From NCBI GenBank assembly GCA_021404565.1, contig JAAWWF010000041.1, positions 124,001 through 188,000 of the forward strand: a stretch of DNA of 64,000 nucleotides, in the 5' to 3' direction. Source of the stretch: Roseivirga sp. GTDB lineage: Bacteria > Bacteroidota > Bacteroidia > Cytophagales > Cyclobacteriaceae. A program made the position numbers and the translations under genes. The notes under the pieces are model-generated. The model made no database searches. It was not told where the DNA came from and saw nothing but the letters and a program-made list of their open reading frames with translations. Below, in pieces: positions 25,251 to 34,000 of this stretch (positions within the stretch are counted from its first letter, which is position 1; every line of letters begins with the position of its first letter).

Positions 25251-25808
25251 ATGTCTGAACATAGAATAGCTTCCCGATATGCCAAGTCACTGCTAGGTTT
25301 AGCAGATGAAAAAGGTATGCTGGAAGAAGTAAACAAAGACATGCTCATGTTTTCGCAGCTGGCTGAAGAGAACTATGAGTTTGTTTTGATGTTGAAAAGC
25401 CCTGTGGTAACACATGATAAAAAGCTGGCCATTCTGAATAAGGTGTTTACAGGGAAGGTCAATGACCTCACTCTGGCCATATTCGAAATTCTGACACGTA
25501 AGCAGAGAGAGGCCTACTTACCAGGCATTGCCACTGAATTTCACCACCAGTACAATGTGCGAAAAGGTGTGGAAGAAGCTACTGTGACTACCACCTTTAA
25601 GCTGGATGCGAAACTAAGGAAGGAATTCGAAGGCATCGTGACACAAATCTCAGGCAAGAAAGTGGAGTTGACCGAATTGGTAAACGAAGATCTTCTTGGA
25701 GGATTTGTACTTAAAATAGGAGACCGTCAGATTGACGATTCTATAAGCTCAAGATTGAGCGCACTAAAATTGAAATTTAGCCAAAACCCTTACGTAAAGG
25801 AGTTTTAA
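25251..25808 (+). CDS. atpH: F-type ATP synthase subunit delta
   Basis: A 185-residue protein. The start RIASRYAKSLLGLADEKG and the C-terminal LVNEDLLGGFVLKIGDRQIDDSISSRL are the two hallmark regions of delta/OSCP. It joins the peripheral stalk to the top of the alpha-beta hexamer. It lies ten bases after atpF and 29 bases before atpA. Confidence 0.95.
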   Translation: MSEHRIASRYAKSLLGLADEKGMLEEVNKDMLMFSQLAEENYEFVLMLKSPVVTHDKKLAILNKVFTGKVNDLTLAIFEILTRKQREAYLPGIATEFHHQYNVRKGVEEATVTTTFKLDAKLRKEFEGIVTQISGKKVELTELVNEDLLGGFVLKIGDRQIDDSISSRLSALKLKFSQNPYVKEF

Positions 25809-25837
25809 TAAAGTATTAACATTAACTGTATCATAAA

Positions 25838-27412
25838 ATGGCAGATGTAAGACCTGATGAGGTATCAGCAATTTTGAGAGAACAACTCTCAAACTTCAAA
25901 TCTGAGGCTGAGCTCGAAGAAGTAGGTACCGTATTGCAAGTAGGTGATGGCGTAGCCAGAATCTACGGATTGTCTAAAGCACAGTCGGGAGAGCTTCTTG
26001 AGTTCGAAAACGGCTTGAAAGCTTTGGTTTTGAACCTTGAAGAAGACAATGTAGGAGCGGTATTGCTCGGAGAATCAGCTGGGATTAAAGAAGGTGATAC
26101 TGTTAAAAGAACAGGCCTTATCGCTTCTGTAAATGTAGGCGAAGGTATTGTTGGCCGTGTGGTTGATACCCTGGGTAACCCTGTTGATGGTAAAGGACCA
26201 ATCGAAGGCGAGACTTACGAAATGCCACTCGAAAGAAAGGCACCTGGTGTAATCTATCGTCAGCCGGTAACTGAGCCATTGCAAACTGGTATCAAGGCGA
26301 TTGACTCTATGATTCCTATTGGTAGAGGTCAGCGCGAGCTGGTAATTGGTGACCGTCAGACAGGTAAAACTGCTGTGGTAATCGATACCATCCTGAACCA
26401 GAGAGAATTTTACGATAAAGGAGAGCCTGTATTTTGTATCTACGTAGCCGTAGGTCAAAAGGCTTCTACTGTAGCGGGTGTGGTAGCTGCCCTTGAAAAA
26501 GGTGGTGCTATGGACTACACTGTGGTAGTATTGGCTGGTGCATCTGATCCGGCTCCAATGCAGTTCTTCTCTCCGTTTACTGGTGCTGCCATCGGTGAGT
26601 ACTTCAGAGATACGGGGCGTCCTGCCTTGGTAATCTATGATGACCTTTCTAAGCAAGCGGTTGCTTACCGTGAGGTGTCTCTTCTTCTGAGAAGACCTCC
26701 GGGACGTGAAGCTTACCCAGGTGATGTATTCTACCTTCACTCAAGGTTGCTGGAAAGAGCTGCGAAAGTGAACGATTCGGACGAAATCGCAGCAGCAATG
26801 AACGATTTGCCGGAATCTTTAAAAGACAAAGTAAAAGGTGGTGGTTCTTTGACGGCCCTTCCGATTATTGAAACACAGGCGGGTGACGTATCTGCTTATA
26901 TTCCTACCAACGTAATTTCGATTACGGATGGTCAGATCTTCCTTGAGACCAACCTGTTTAACTCAGGTGTGCGTCCTGCCATTAACGTAGGTATCTCGGT
27001 ATCACGTGTGGGTGGTAACGCTCAGATCAAGTCAATGAAGAAAGTATCAGGTACCCTGAAACTGGATCAGGCTCAGTTCCGTGAACTGGAAGCTTTTGCA
27101 AAGTTCGGATCTGACCTGGATGCTGCTACTCAGCTGACTATCGACAGAGGTAGAAGAAACCAGGAAATTCTGAAGCAGGGACAATTTGCTCCTGCTCCTG
27201 TAGAAGAGCAAGTAGCCATTATTTACGCTTCGACAAAGGGACTGATGGACAAAGTGCCGGTTGATAAAGTGAAAGAATTCGAGACTGATTTTCTCGCAGT
27301 GATGAGAACTCAGCACGAAGATGCACTGGATTCATTCCGTGCTGGTAAACTTGCCCCTGAAGCTACAGCAGCAGTGGAAAAGGTTGCCAAAGATCTGTCT
27401 GGCAGATATTAA
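25838..27412 (+). CDS. atpA: F-type ATP synthase subunit alpha
   Basis: A 524-residue protein. The P-loop GDRQTGKTA lies at residues 170-178, and the family signature for alpha/beta subunits appears as [14 protein letters not shown]. The alpha arginine finger is in that SVSR segment. Alpha forms the non-catalytic nucleotide sites of the F1 head. The catalytic partner beta (atpD) and epsilon (atpC) are not in this window; in many Bacteroidota they form a separate operon. Confidence 0.98.
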   Translation: MADVRPDEVSAILREQLSNFKSEAELEEVGTVLQVGDGVARIYGLSKAQSGELLEFENGLKALVLNLEEDNVGAVLLGESAGIKEGDTVKRTGLIASVNVGEGIVGRVVDTLGNPVDGKGPIEGETYEMPLERKAPGVIYRQPVTEPLQTGIKAIDSMIPIGRGQRELVIGDRQTGKTAVVIDTILNQREFYDKGEPVFCIYVAVGQKASTVAGVVAALEKGGAMDYTVVVLAGASDPAPMQFFSPFTGAAIGEYFRDTGRPALVIYDDLSKQAVAYREVSLLLRRPPGREAYPGDVFYLHSRLLERAAKVNDSDEIAAAMNDLPESLKDKVKGGGSLTALPIIETQAGDVSAYIPTNVISITDGQIFLETNLFNSGVRPAINVGISVSRVGGNAQIKSMKKVSGTLKLDQAQFRELEAFAKFGSDLDAATQLTIDRGRRNQEILKQGQFAPAPVEEQVAIIYASTKGLMDKVPVDKVKEFETDFLAVMRTQHEDALDSFRAGKLAPEATAAVEKVAKDLSGRY

Positions 27413-27424
27413 TTAAGTTTTCAT

Positions 27425-27439
27425 GGGAGCTCAGCTCCC
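27425..27439 (+). promoter_or_regulatory. Intercistronic hairpin between atpA and atpG
   Basis: GGGAGC-TCA-GCTCCC forms a perfect 6-bp stem with a 3-base loop in the 42-base gap between atpA and atpG. Only TTT follows, so strong termination is unlikely; it may tune the ratio of alpha to gamma or stabilise the upstream RNA. Confidence 0.5.
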
Positions 27440-27454
27440 TTTGATATATAAAGA

Positions 27455-28330
27455 ATGGCAAACTTAAAAGAGGTTAAAGAAAGGATTAAATCGGTAAGCT
27501 CAACGCAGCAAATTACCAAAGCCATGAAAATGGTGGCGGCTGCCAAGCTGAGAAGGGCTCAGGATCGTATCGTTCAGTTGCGCCCTTATTCTGAGAAACT
27601 TTCTACCATCCTTTCCAATGTTTCTTCAGGTAGTACTGAAGAAGGAATGGATACCTATGCCGTTGAAAGAGAAGTAAGTAACGTGCTGATTGTGCCTGTA
27701 ACCTCAGATAGAGGATTGTGCGGTGCTTTCAACTCAAACATCTTCAAAGGCGTGAGACAGTTGCTCGAATCTGATGAAATGTCAGGAGTAAATGTATCTG
27801 TACTGCCTATCGGTAAAAAAGCAAATGACTTCTATAAGAAGAGCAGTTACACGCACATAGGTGACTACTCAGCGATGTTTGGTGACCTGAGCTTTGATAA
27901 AGCAAGAGAGGCTGCTGAGTATGCGATGGATTCTTTTGTTGAAGGTAAGTACGACAAGGTGGTACTTGTTTATAATGAGTTTAAAAATGTAGCTACTCAA
28001 ATTGTTCGAACGGAGCAGCTCCTGCCTGTCGTATCGGCTGAGTCGGAGAGTACTACAACCAATACTGATTATATCTACGAGCCTGATAAGGAGTTTATAG
28101 TTCAGGACCTGATCCCTAAATCTTTAAAGATTCAGTTTTACAAGTCAGTGCTGGAATCAAATGCTTCTGAGCATGGTGCTCGTATGACTGCCATGGGGCA
28201 AGCCACGGATAATGCCGGTGAACTATTGAAAGAGCTTAAGCTTACTTACAACAGAACACGTCAGGCTGCGATTACGAAGGAGATTCTTGAGATCGTAGGT
28301 GGTGCTGAAGCATTGGCCGCAGATAGCTAA
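27455..28330 (+). CDS. atpG: F-type ATP synthase subunit gamma
   Basis: A 291-residue protein. The N-terminal helix NLKEVKERIKSVSSTQQITKAMKMVAAAKL and the C-terminal helix with ARMTAMGQATDNAGELLKELKL and NRTRQAAITKEILEIVGGAEAL form the rotating coiled coil typical of gamma; the central segment TSDRGLCGAFNSN is also conserved. It is the last gene of this operon and is followed by a strong terminator. Confidence 0.97.
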   Translation: MANLKEVKERIKSVSSTQQITKAMKMVAAAKLRRAQDRIVQLRPYSEKLSTILSNVSSGSTEEGMDTYAVEREVSNVLIVPVTSDRGLCGAFNSNIFKGVRQLLESDEMSGVNVSVLPIGKKANDFYKKSSYTHIGDYSAMFGDLSFDKAREAAEYAMDSFVEGKYDKVVLVYNEFKNVATQIVRTEQLLPVVSAESESTTTNTDYIYEPDKEFIVQDLIPKSLKIQFYKSVLESNASEHGARMTAMGQATDNAGELLKELKLTYNRTRQAAITKEILEIVGGAEALAADS

Positions 28331-28356
28331 GAGCAATAAAGAATTAAATATATTTG

Positions 28357-28391
28357 AACCCTGACTTTTCGAGAAATGTCAGGGTTTTTTT
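28357..28391 (+). terminator. Rho-independent terminator after atpG
   Basis: AACCCTGAC and GTCAGGGTT form a perfect 9-bp stem around a 12-base loop, followed by a T run. The T run touches the ATG of the next gene at 28392, leaving no space for an ordinary leader. Confidence 0.88.
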
Positions 28392-29222
28392 ATGCCCGGA
28401 CCTTTAGCCTTTATACAGAACCTTAGTCTTGATGTTACTGCTGGTGCTGTGATATCCAGTCTCTTTGTGTGCCGGTACTTTGGGGTAGATGCATCATTTG
28501 AAATGATGCTGGGTCTGGCTATAGCCATATGGCTGATTTACACCATTGACCATTTACGAGATGGAGCCAGGTCAGGTGTCGATACGGCCAATCCACGACA
28601 TGCGTTTCACAAAAAGTACCGGGTGGCGATTCTTGTTGGTGCTGTCCTGGTTTTTGGTATCGGACTTGTAAATGCATTTCAGCTACCTTTAAATACAATC
28701 AAATCCGGCCTGGTCCTGGGTGCGCTTAGCGGCTTGTACTTTGTCTACCTCAAGTTTAGTAAGGGACATAGGTTTAAAGAGCTCATGGCTGCTGTGATCT
28801 ATACGGCCGGTATCTTTGCCGGCCCTGTAAGTCTAATCACAGAGTGGGAGTGGAGTTACCTTGTTTTTTTCTTTCTGTTCTTTCTGCCGGTGGCGGCAAA
28901 TCTCGCCTTATTTCCTCTTTACGAGATGGATATGGATACCAGAGATAAGGTCACCTCCATAGCACTCAAATCAGGAAGAAAGAGAACGGTGCAGATGATT
29001 TGGTCTCTGTTGGGGTTGCACCTGGCGCTTGTAGTGATTTCAGTACTTAGTCTTCCCCAGTTTTATGGGCTCGCATACATCTTTATTGTCATGAATCTCG
29101 TTCTGATGATGCTTTTGATATGGCCCGATAAATTCTATAAAAACCAACTTTACAGGTGGATGGGAGACGGCATATTTGTCGTTCCATTAGTTTACCTGCT
29201 CCTGAATCTAGAGAGACTTTGA
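28392..29222 (+). CDS. UbiA-like integral membrane protein
   Basis: A 276-residue protein with about eight membrane helices. Two aspartate-rich segments, YTIDHLRDGARS near residue 53 and YEMDMDTRDK near residue 178, sit where UbiA-superfamily prenyltransferases carry their two DxxxD metal-binding motifs, and helix spacing fits. Neither motif is canonical, so enzymatic activity is uncertain and the substrate is unknown. The chosen ATG lies directly against the terminator of atpG; translation from this start needs either read-through or a promoter inside the hairpin. No alternative ATG exists before the first membrane helices. Confidence 0.65.
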   Translation: MPGPLAFIQNLSLDVTAGAVISSLFVCRYFGVDASFEMMLGLAIAIWLIYTIDHLRDGARSGVDTANPRHAFHKKYRVAILVGAVLVFGIGLVNAFQLPLNTIKSGLVLGALSGLYFVYLKFSKGHRFKELMAAVIYTAGIFAGPVSLITEWEWSYLVFFFLFFLPVAANLALFPLYEMDMDTRDKVTSIALKSGRKRTVQMIWSLLGLHLALVVISVLSLPQFYGLAYIFIVMNLVLMMLLIWPDKFYKNQLYRWMGDGIFVVPLVYLLLNLERL

Positions 29223-29227
29223 TCTTT

Positions 29228-29512
29228 TCACTGCGAACCTGAAACTGAACAGCTTCCATTAAAAATCCCACCGTTAAGCACCCGAAGCTGTCTGGCATAG
29301 ATGTCTCCATAGATATGGGCAGTTTCAGTGAGTTCCAGCAGGTCCAGTACTTCAATATTCCCCTTGACCTCACCCGATACGATGACCGAACCTGCTTTGA
29401 TATTTCCGTCTACAGTGCCTTTCACCAGCAATGATTGTCGGGTGTCAATGTCACCTGTAAATACAGTGCCTTCACCAATACAACTTATGGCTGAAGTGTC
29501 CGCTCTTTTCAT
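29228..29512 (-). CDS. Short bactofilin-like protein
   Basis: A 94-residue beta-helical protein. A longer frame starts at 29575, but ATG 29512 (MKRADTSAISCIGEGTVFTG) lies just after the stop of the upstream gene (gap four bases) and begins where bactofilins begin, so it is preferred. Repeats such as LLVKGTVDGNIKAGSVIVSG and GNIEVLDLLELTETAHIYGD are typical beta-helix turns. It is shorter than the bactofilin at 22130 and ends with SCSVSGSQ. It forms a two-gene unit with the beta-barrel protein upstream. Its end is only five bases from that of the convergent UbiA-like gene. Confidence 0.8.
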   Translation of the reverse strand: MKRADTSAISCIGEGTVFTGDIDTRQSLLVKGTVDGNIKAGSVIVSGEVKGNIEVLDLLELTETAHIYGDIYARQLRVLNGGIFNGSCSVSGSQ

Positions 29513-29516
29513 AGGT

Positions 29517-30302
29517 TTAAAATATTTGAGCAAGATTGTACTGTAGTTTAAAGCTGAAGATGGCATAGCCGTCATTGACCTTTGGGTTGCCTCTTATCAT
29601 CCCGGCCTTTTTGGGAGCAATGCCCATTTCAGGAGTCCTGTCTGCCAACCGATATCGGATACCATCTCCAGGTGAGAGGTCGGTATATACCGTACTTACG
29701 TCATCGAGATAGTCTGTAGTGGTGAAGCGGTACCCAAACTCACTGATCAAGGTGACATATCGGGCTATGGCAAATTCAATTCCCAGTCCAATGGGAATGG
29801 CCAGGGCCAGGCCTGAATATCGCTTTCCTTCGGTTTTGTATTTTCTCAGGTTATGAGATTTGCCATTGAGTGTAGTCCTGGGGTTTACGGTTACTCCTCC
29901 GATACCCCCAAAAATGAAGGGATTAACTTTGGGCCTGCCCCGATAACTATAGATGGGAAGAAAGAGCAACTCGAAGGTGAGAGAGAGTTCAATATTAGCC
30001 GATTTGAAGGACAGGTTTCTATCTTTGAGGTCTTGCTGTTTCTGATTCGAGTCTTTGGCCCTAAGAAGGAAATAGGAGAGACCTTCTCGTATTTTCACCT
30101 GTGGTCCCAGTTTATGCGACAACTCTAAGGAAGCCGCGGGAAATGGAATAATCAGCTGATGCTGAAGGTCACCATAATAGCCTGCCGTTCCGAGACCAAA
30201 AGAGATATAGTTTTGGTCCTCGAAGCGGTGGGCATAAAAACTCTGGCTGTATACCATTACATGGCAGACCAGCAAAGTCAGGGCTGTAGTCAGATACTTC
30301 AT
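29517..30302 (-). CDS. DUF6089-like outer-membrane beta-barrel protein
   Basis: A 261-residue protein with a signal peptide cut after VYSQ (about residue 20). Short amphipathic strands with glycines (NYISFGLGTAGYYGDLQ, NPFIFGGIGGVTVNP and LISEFGYRFTTTDYLDD) are typical of small outer-membrane beta barrels, and LADRTPEMG and the YGDL start resemble the DUF6089 family. The family link is from memory and unverified. The leader contains ACCTAAGCAC directly before the ATG, similar to the array gene leaders. It is followed four bases later by a bactofilin gene. Confidence 0.7.
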   Translation of the reverse strand: MKYLTTALTLLVCHVMVYSQSFYAHRFEDQNYISFGLGTAGYYGDLQHQLIIPFPAASLELSHKLGPQVKIREGLSYFLLRAKDSNQKQQDLKDRNLSFKSANIELSLTFELLFLPIYSYRGRPKVNPFIFGGIGGVTVNPRTTLNGKSHNLRKYKTEGKRYSGLALAIPIGLGIEFAIARYVTLISEFGYRFTTTDYLDDVSTVYTDLSPGDGIRYRLADRTPEMGIAPKKAGMIRGNPKVNDGYAIFSFKLQYNLAQIF

Positions 30303-30412
30303 GTGCTTAGGTTTGTTTGAAGGTATCTGGAAGAAAAACTTTCCTGAAAAATTGATGAGTGAACGGGGCGGATTACTTATTGGAATGTAACTTGTTGAGA
30401 GTCAATTAGAAT

Positions 30413-31039
30413 ATGGCAAGGAAAGGTGGTTTTGATGCGGTAGCCCCTCTGTATGATACGCTTTCGTACGTGGTTTTCGGCAATGCACTTAAAAGAGCGC
30501 AGCTCGCTTTTCTCGAACATCTTCCCACCACAGGTAGGGCGCTCGTAATCGGTGGTGGTACCGGCTGGATACTGAAAGAAGTGGTAAAAAGGCGACCCGG
30601 ACTACAAGTTGACTATGTAGAGGCCTCCGAAAAAATGCTGGCACTTTCCAGGAGAAAAGTAGCAAGTGATAATCATCAGGTCAACTTCATCCATGGTACG
30701 GAGAAGAGTGTTCCGAGTAGCGATTATGACTGTATCATTACCAACTTCTTTTTAGATGTGTTTTCGGAAAATAGTCTCAAACGAGTGATGTCTTTGTTAC
30801 GAGAGAAGCTAGGCTCAGGAGGTATGTGGATATGTACGGATTTCAGATCGGCAGGTAAAAGAAATCACCAATTTCTCATCTGGTTAATGCACCGTTTCTT
30901 CGGGTTATTTGCCTCTCTCGAAGCCAATAGGTTGCTTGATTTCCGGCCTTTCTTTGACAAAGAAGGTATGATTCTTAAGGAGGAATCTGAGTTCAGAAAT
31001 GGTCTTATATTTTCGGCTCTCTACCGGCCTAACGAATAA
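30413..31039 (+). CDS. Class I SAM-dependent methyltransferase
   Basis: A 208-residue protein. Motif I is LVIGGGTGW (residues 44-52), followed by VDYVEASEKMLALSRRK for the acidic ribose-binding residue, and SDYDCIITNFFLDVFSE as motif IV. The start with FDAVAPLYDTLSYVVFG is common in UbiE/MenG-related methyltransferases, but substrate is unknown. The stop codon overlaps the 3' end of the convergent 1885-residue array gene by 11 bases. Confidence 0.85.
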   Translation: MARKGGFDAVAPLYDTLSYVVFGNALKRAQLAFLEHLPTTGRALVIGGGTGWILKEVVKRRPGLQVDYVEASEKMLALSRRKVASDNHQVNFIHGTEKSVPSSDYDCIITNFFLDVFSENSLKRVMSLLREKLGSGGMWICTDFRSAGKRNHQFLIWLMHRFFGLFASLEANRLLDFRPFFDKEGMILKEESEFRNGLIFSALYRPNE

Positions 31040-34000
31040 GCACTTTCATGCTGACTACATTCTGATTCTCATCTACCACTCTTAGAATGTGAAGACCTTG
31101 TTTGAGTCCTTGGGTAGATAAGGTAATTACATCCTCTGAGGCTATGACCAGGCGTTCCTCGCTGTGCAGCATATATCCATTGGCACTAACAAGACTAAAC
31201 AGCATGACCTGGTCCTTCTCTACACTGTATGAGACATTCAGGTCATCGCCTACATTGGCAGGATTCGGATAAAGAGATAGTATTGATGTTTTGGTTTCTT
31301 TGTTCAGGTATACCCTTACCGCTTCTGTGGTACTGCTTTCACCATTAAAGTCAGTTTGTCTCAATCGATAGTAAGCCTGACCGTTCAGTGGATCTTGATC
31401 GATATACTGATACTCTCGCACAGCCTGGCTGTTTCCCGCACCGTCCAATACCGCGATGCTCTCAAAGTTCAATCCGTCCACACTTCGTTCTACTGCGAAG
31501 AAGGCATTGCCAATTTCTTCCACTGTGGTCCATTCTACTTCTACCTTTTTGTTGGCTACTGGCTGAGCATCGAAGTGAACCAAGGTAATGGGTAGTGCAT
31601 ATTTTTCTTCTGAGCCAAGAGTGAAAAAAGTACCATCTGCCAGATTGACCTCGAAAGTAACTGTCATGGCAACGGCATCTACAGAGGTAGGGCTCGTCAA
31701 TGTAACGCCTGAAGTGAAATCGCTGTCTGTAGGGTCTGTCATAAGCCGTACCAGGTTCAGATTGTTAGTGCCCACACCTGAAGGACCATCTACTGCTGAA
31801 AGGTCAAAGGTAAGACTGACAGTCCCCACCGTTCCGGTTTCCTGCACATGCCATTCTCTGTTTAGCCTGCTGTCAATGCCGGACGGGAATTCGGTATTGT
31901 TTCGTTCTTCCAGATTGGCATTATCATTACCCCAGATAAGGAAAGAGTCGTCTGTCGATAAGCTGGAAATTTCCATGGTAACAACAGCATCGGTATTTTC
32001 ACTTTTCGATTTGGTCTGAGCAAAGCAGGAGCCATCATCTCGCCCGATTCCCGCAATATCACTGTTGAAGCCAGCTGATTGATCACTAAAATCCCAGATA
32101 ACCCCTGAGTCAGAGGCGCGATAATCTCGTTCATCTACACCTCCTGTACTTCCATCGTCAGCAGAGGCCAGGGTAATACCCCATTTCAGAGCCAGGTAGC
32201 TTTCAACCCTGTTGCGTTCGTCAGAGGTCAGATCGTCAGAGAACACAATTACTTCCCCAATGAAACCGCTGTATTGAGCGGAGATGACCTCGGTACTGTG
32301 GTTGCCGATACCAAAGGAAGCCGGCTCTGAGAGTGTGAGAGTCGAGCCTGCGGTCCCGGTTCCTTCTGAGTTACCATCAACATATACAGTTAGGGCTCCA
32401 GAGGACTGAACACGAGTGGCAGTGGCAAAATGCGGCAGGTTATTATTGAAAGTATTTGTGGTTTCTACGTCAAAAGCATCACCACTGGAGGCGTTCAGAA
32501 TCATTTGTCCGCTTTCCATGCCCAGGCCATAATCCAGCAGGCCGGTGCTCACCGTTGTCTCAGCTCCAATGAGTGCTGGCGAAGTGGCAAAGTTACCCTG
32601 TGTACCGTCATTCTGACCGGTTTGGAAAAGAGCGATAAGAGAGAAGTCAGCAGATACTGCATTGCTGGAGGACTCCATAAAGGATGCATTTTGAGATCCC
32701 GGATCAGTAAAGCTGATGGCTGGGTTAAAGTTAATCTCAGAAGTCTCATAGGTGGGTTCTATCACCGTAGCACCTCCAAGATCAGTTTCTGTTGTGTTAT
32801 TGCTACCTGCCTGGTCGTTCCAGGTAGCCAGATCTGCTCCATCGGTGGTGGTACTGGTACCGGCATCAGCTTTCAACCAAAGTGCCAGGTCTGTACTTAC
32901 ACCACCGGGGCCACAGGTACTGACTGCCGTTCCGAGGGTAAAGAAATCTTCATCCGTGAAATCAACACCTGTAAAAGTAAGTACGTTACCGTCAAAGGTG
33001 CCACCAGTTATGGTAGTTCCACTGGCCATGGTGGCGGTGGTGCTGGTGATTAGTCTGAAATCAGAGGCATCAGAAGAATAGCCCAGTCCTGTCAAATCAA
33101 AAGAAACAGAGGTTGCTCCAACCGTTCCGGTTTCTTCTACATGCCATATGCGTTCCATTCGCTCTGTGACCCCGGTTGGCAAATCTGAAGAGTTGGCATT
33201 GGCCTGGTCTGCATTATCAGCGTCATTGCCCCAAACCAGGAATGAATTGTCAGCTGTAAAGTTATTGGTATTCTCTTCATTGGTGGTAGCAAAAGTATTG
33301 AGAGCTATGCCTACAATGCTGCTTGCATTTTCACTTTTCGATTGCTTTTGCGACAAACAGGAGTCATCATCACGTCCAATACCTGTTACATCATTGTGGT
33401 AGGTGGCGTCATACTTCCAGGGGAAAGTGGTACCGTCAGAAGCCAGATAATCACCCTCATCGATGCTGCCCGTAATGTTTTCATTGAGCGAGGCATCGCT
33501 GTCAGCATCTGCGGAGAGCGTGATGCCGTATTTTAAGGCCAGATAGGTCTGTATTTTTGCATGCTCTGTATCTGTGGGCCTTACGCTGTAAGAAATCACT
33601 TCAGCCACCTTGCCATCAAAAAACCTGTCAAATCCAGCTCCGGTATTGAGATCGCCAATTACATAATCCTCATTTGAAGAGGTGATAAAAGTACCGCTGG
33701 TTTCGCTTTGCAAGTCTTCACCATTTAAAAACATCTCCGTGCTTGTTCCTCCTGAGTTATCTTTGATACCGAAGAGCTGCGGGATGTCAATGGCAAGGGT
33801 CAAACTGGTACTCGTTATTGCGGCCCTCCACTCATCTATATTAGATGGAGCAACTGCGTCAGATCCTATGGCGTGGGTTACCACCTCATCGGTAACATCA
33901 CCACTCAAAGCTCCAAAGCAAAGACATCCAAGATCAGAAGGTGTAGAGGCGGGAGAGGGGGCACTTATTCCTATGGGAGATTCCAGGCCGGAAGTCCGTG

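Noticed and set aside
29513-29575. Longer start for the short bactofilin
   Set aside because: It would overlap the end of the upstream gene, and the extra residues look unlike bactofilins.
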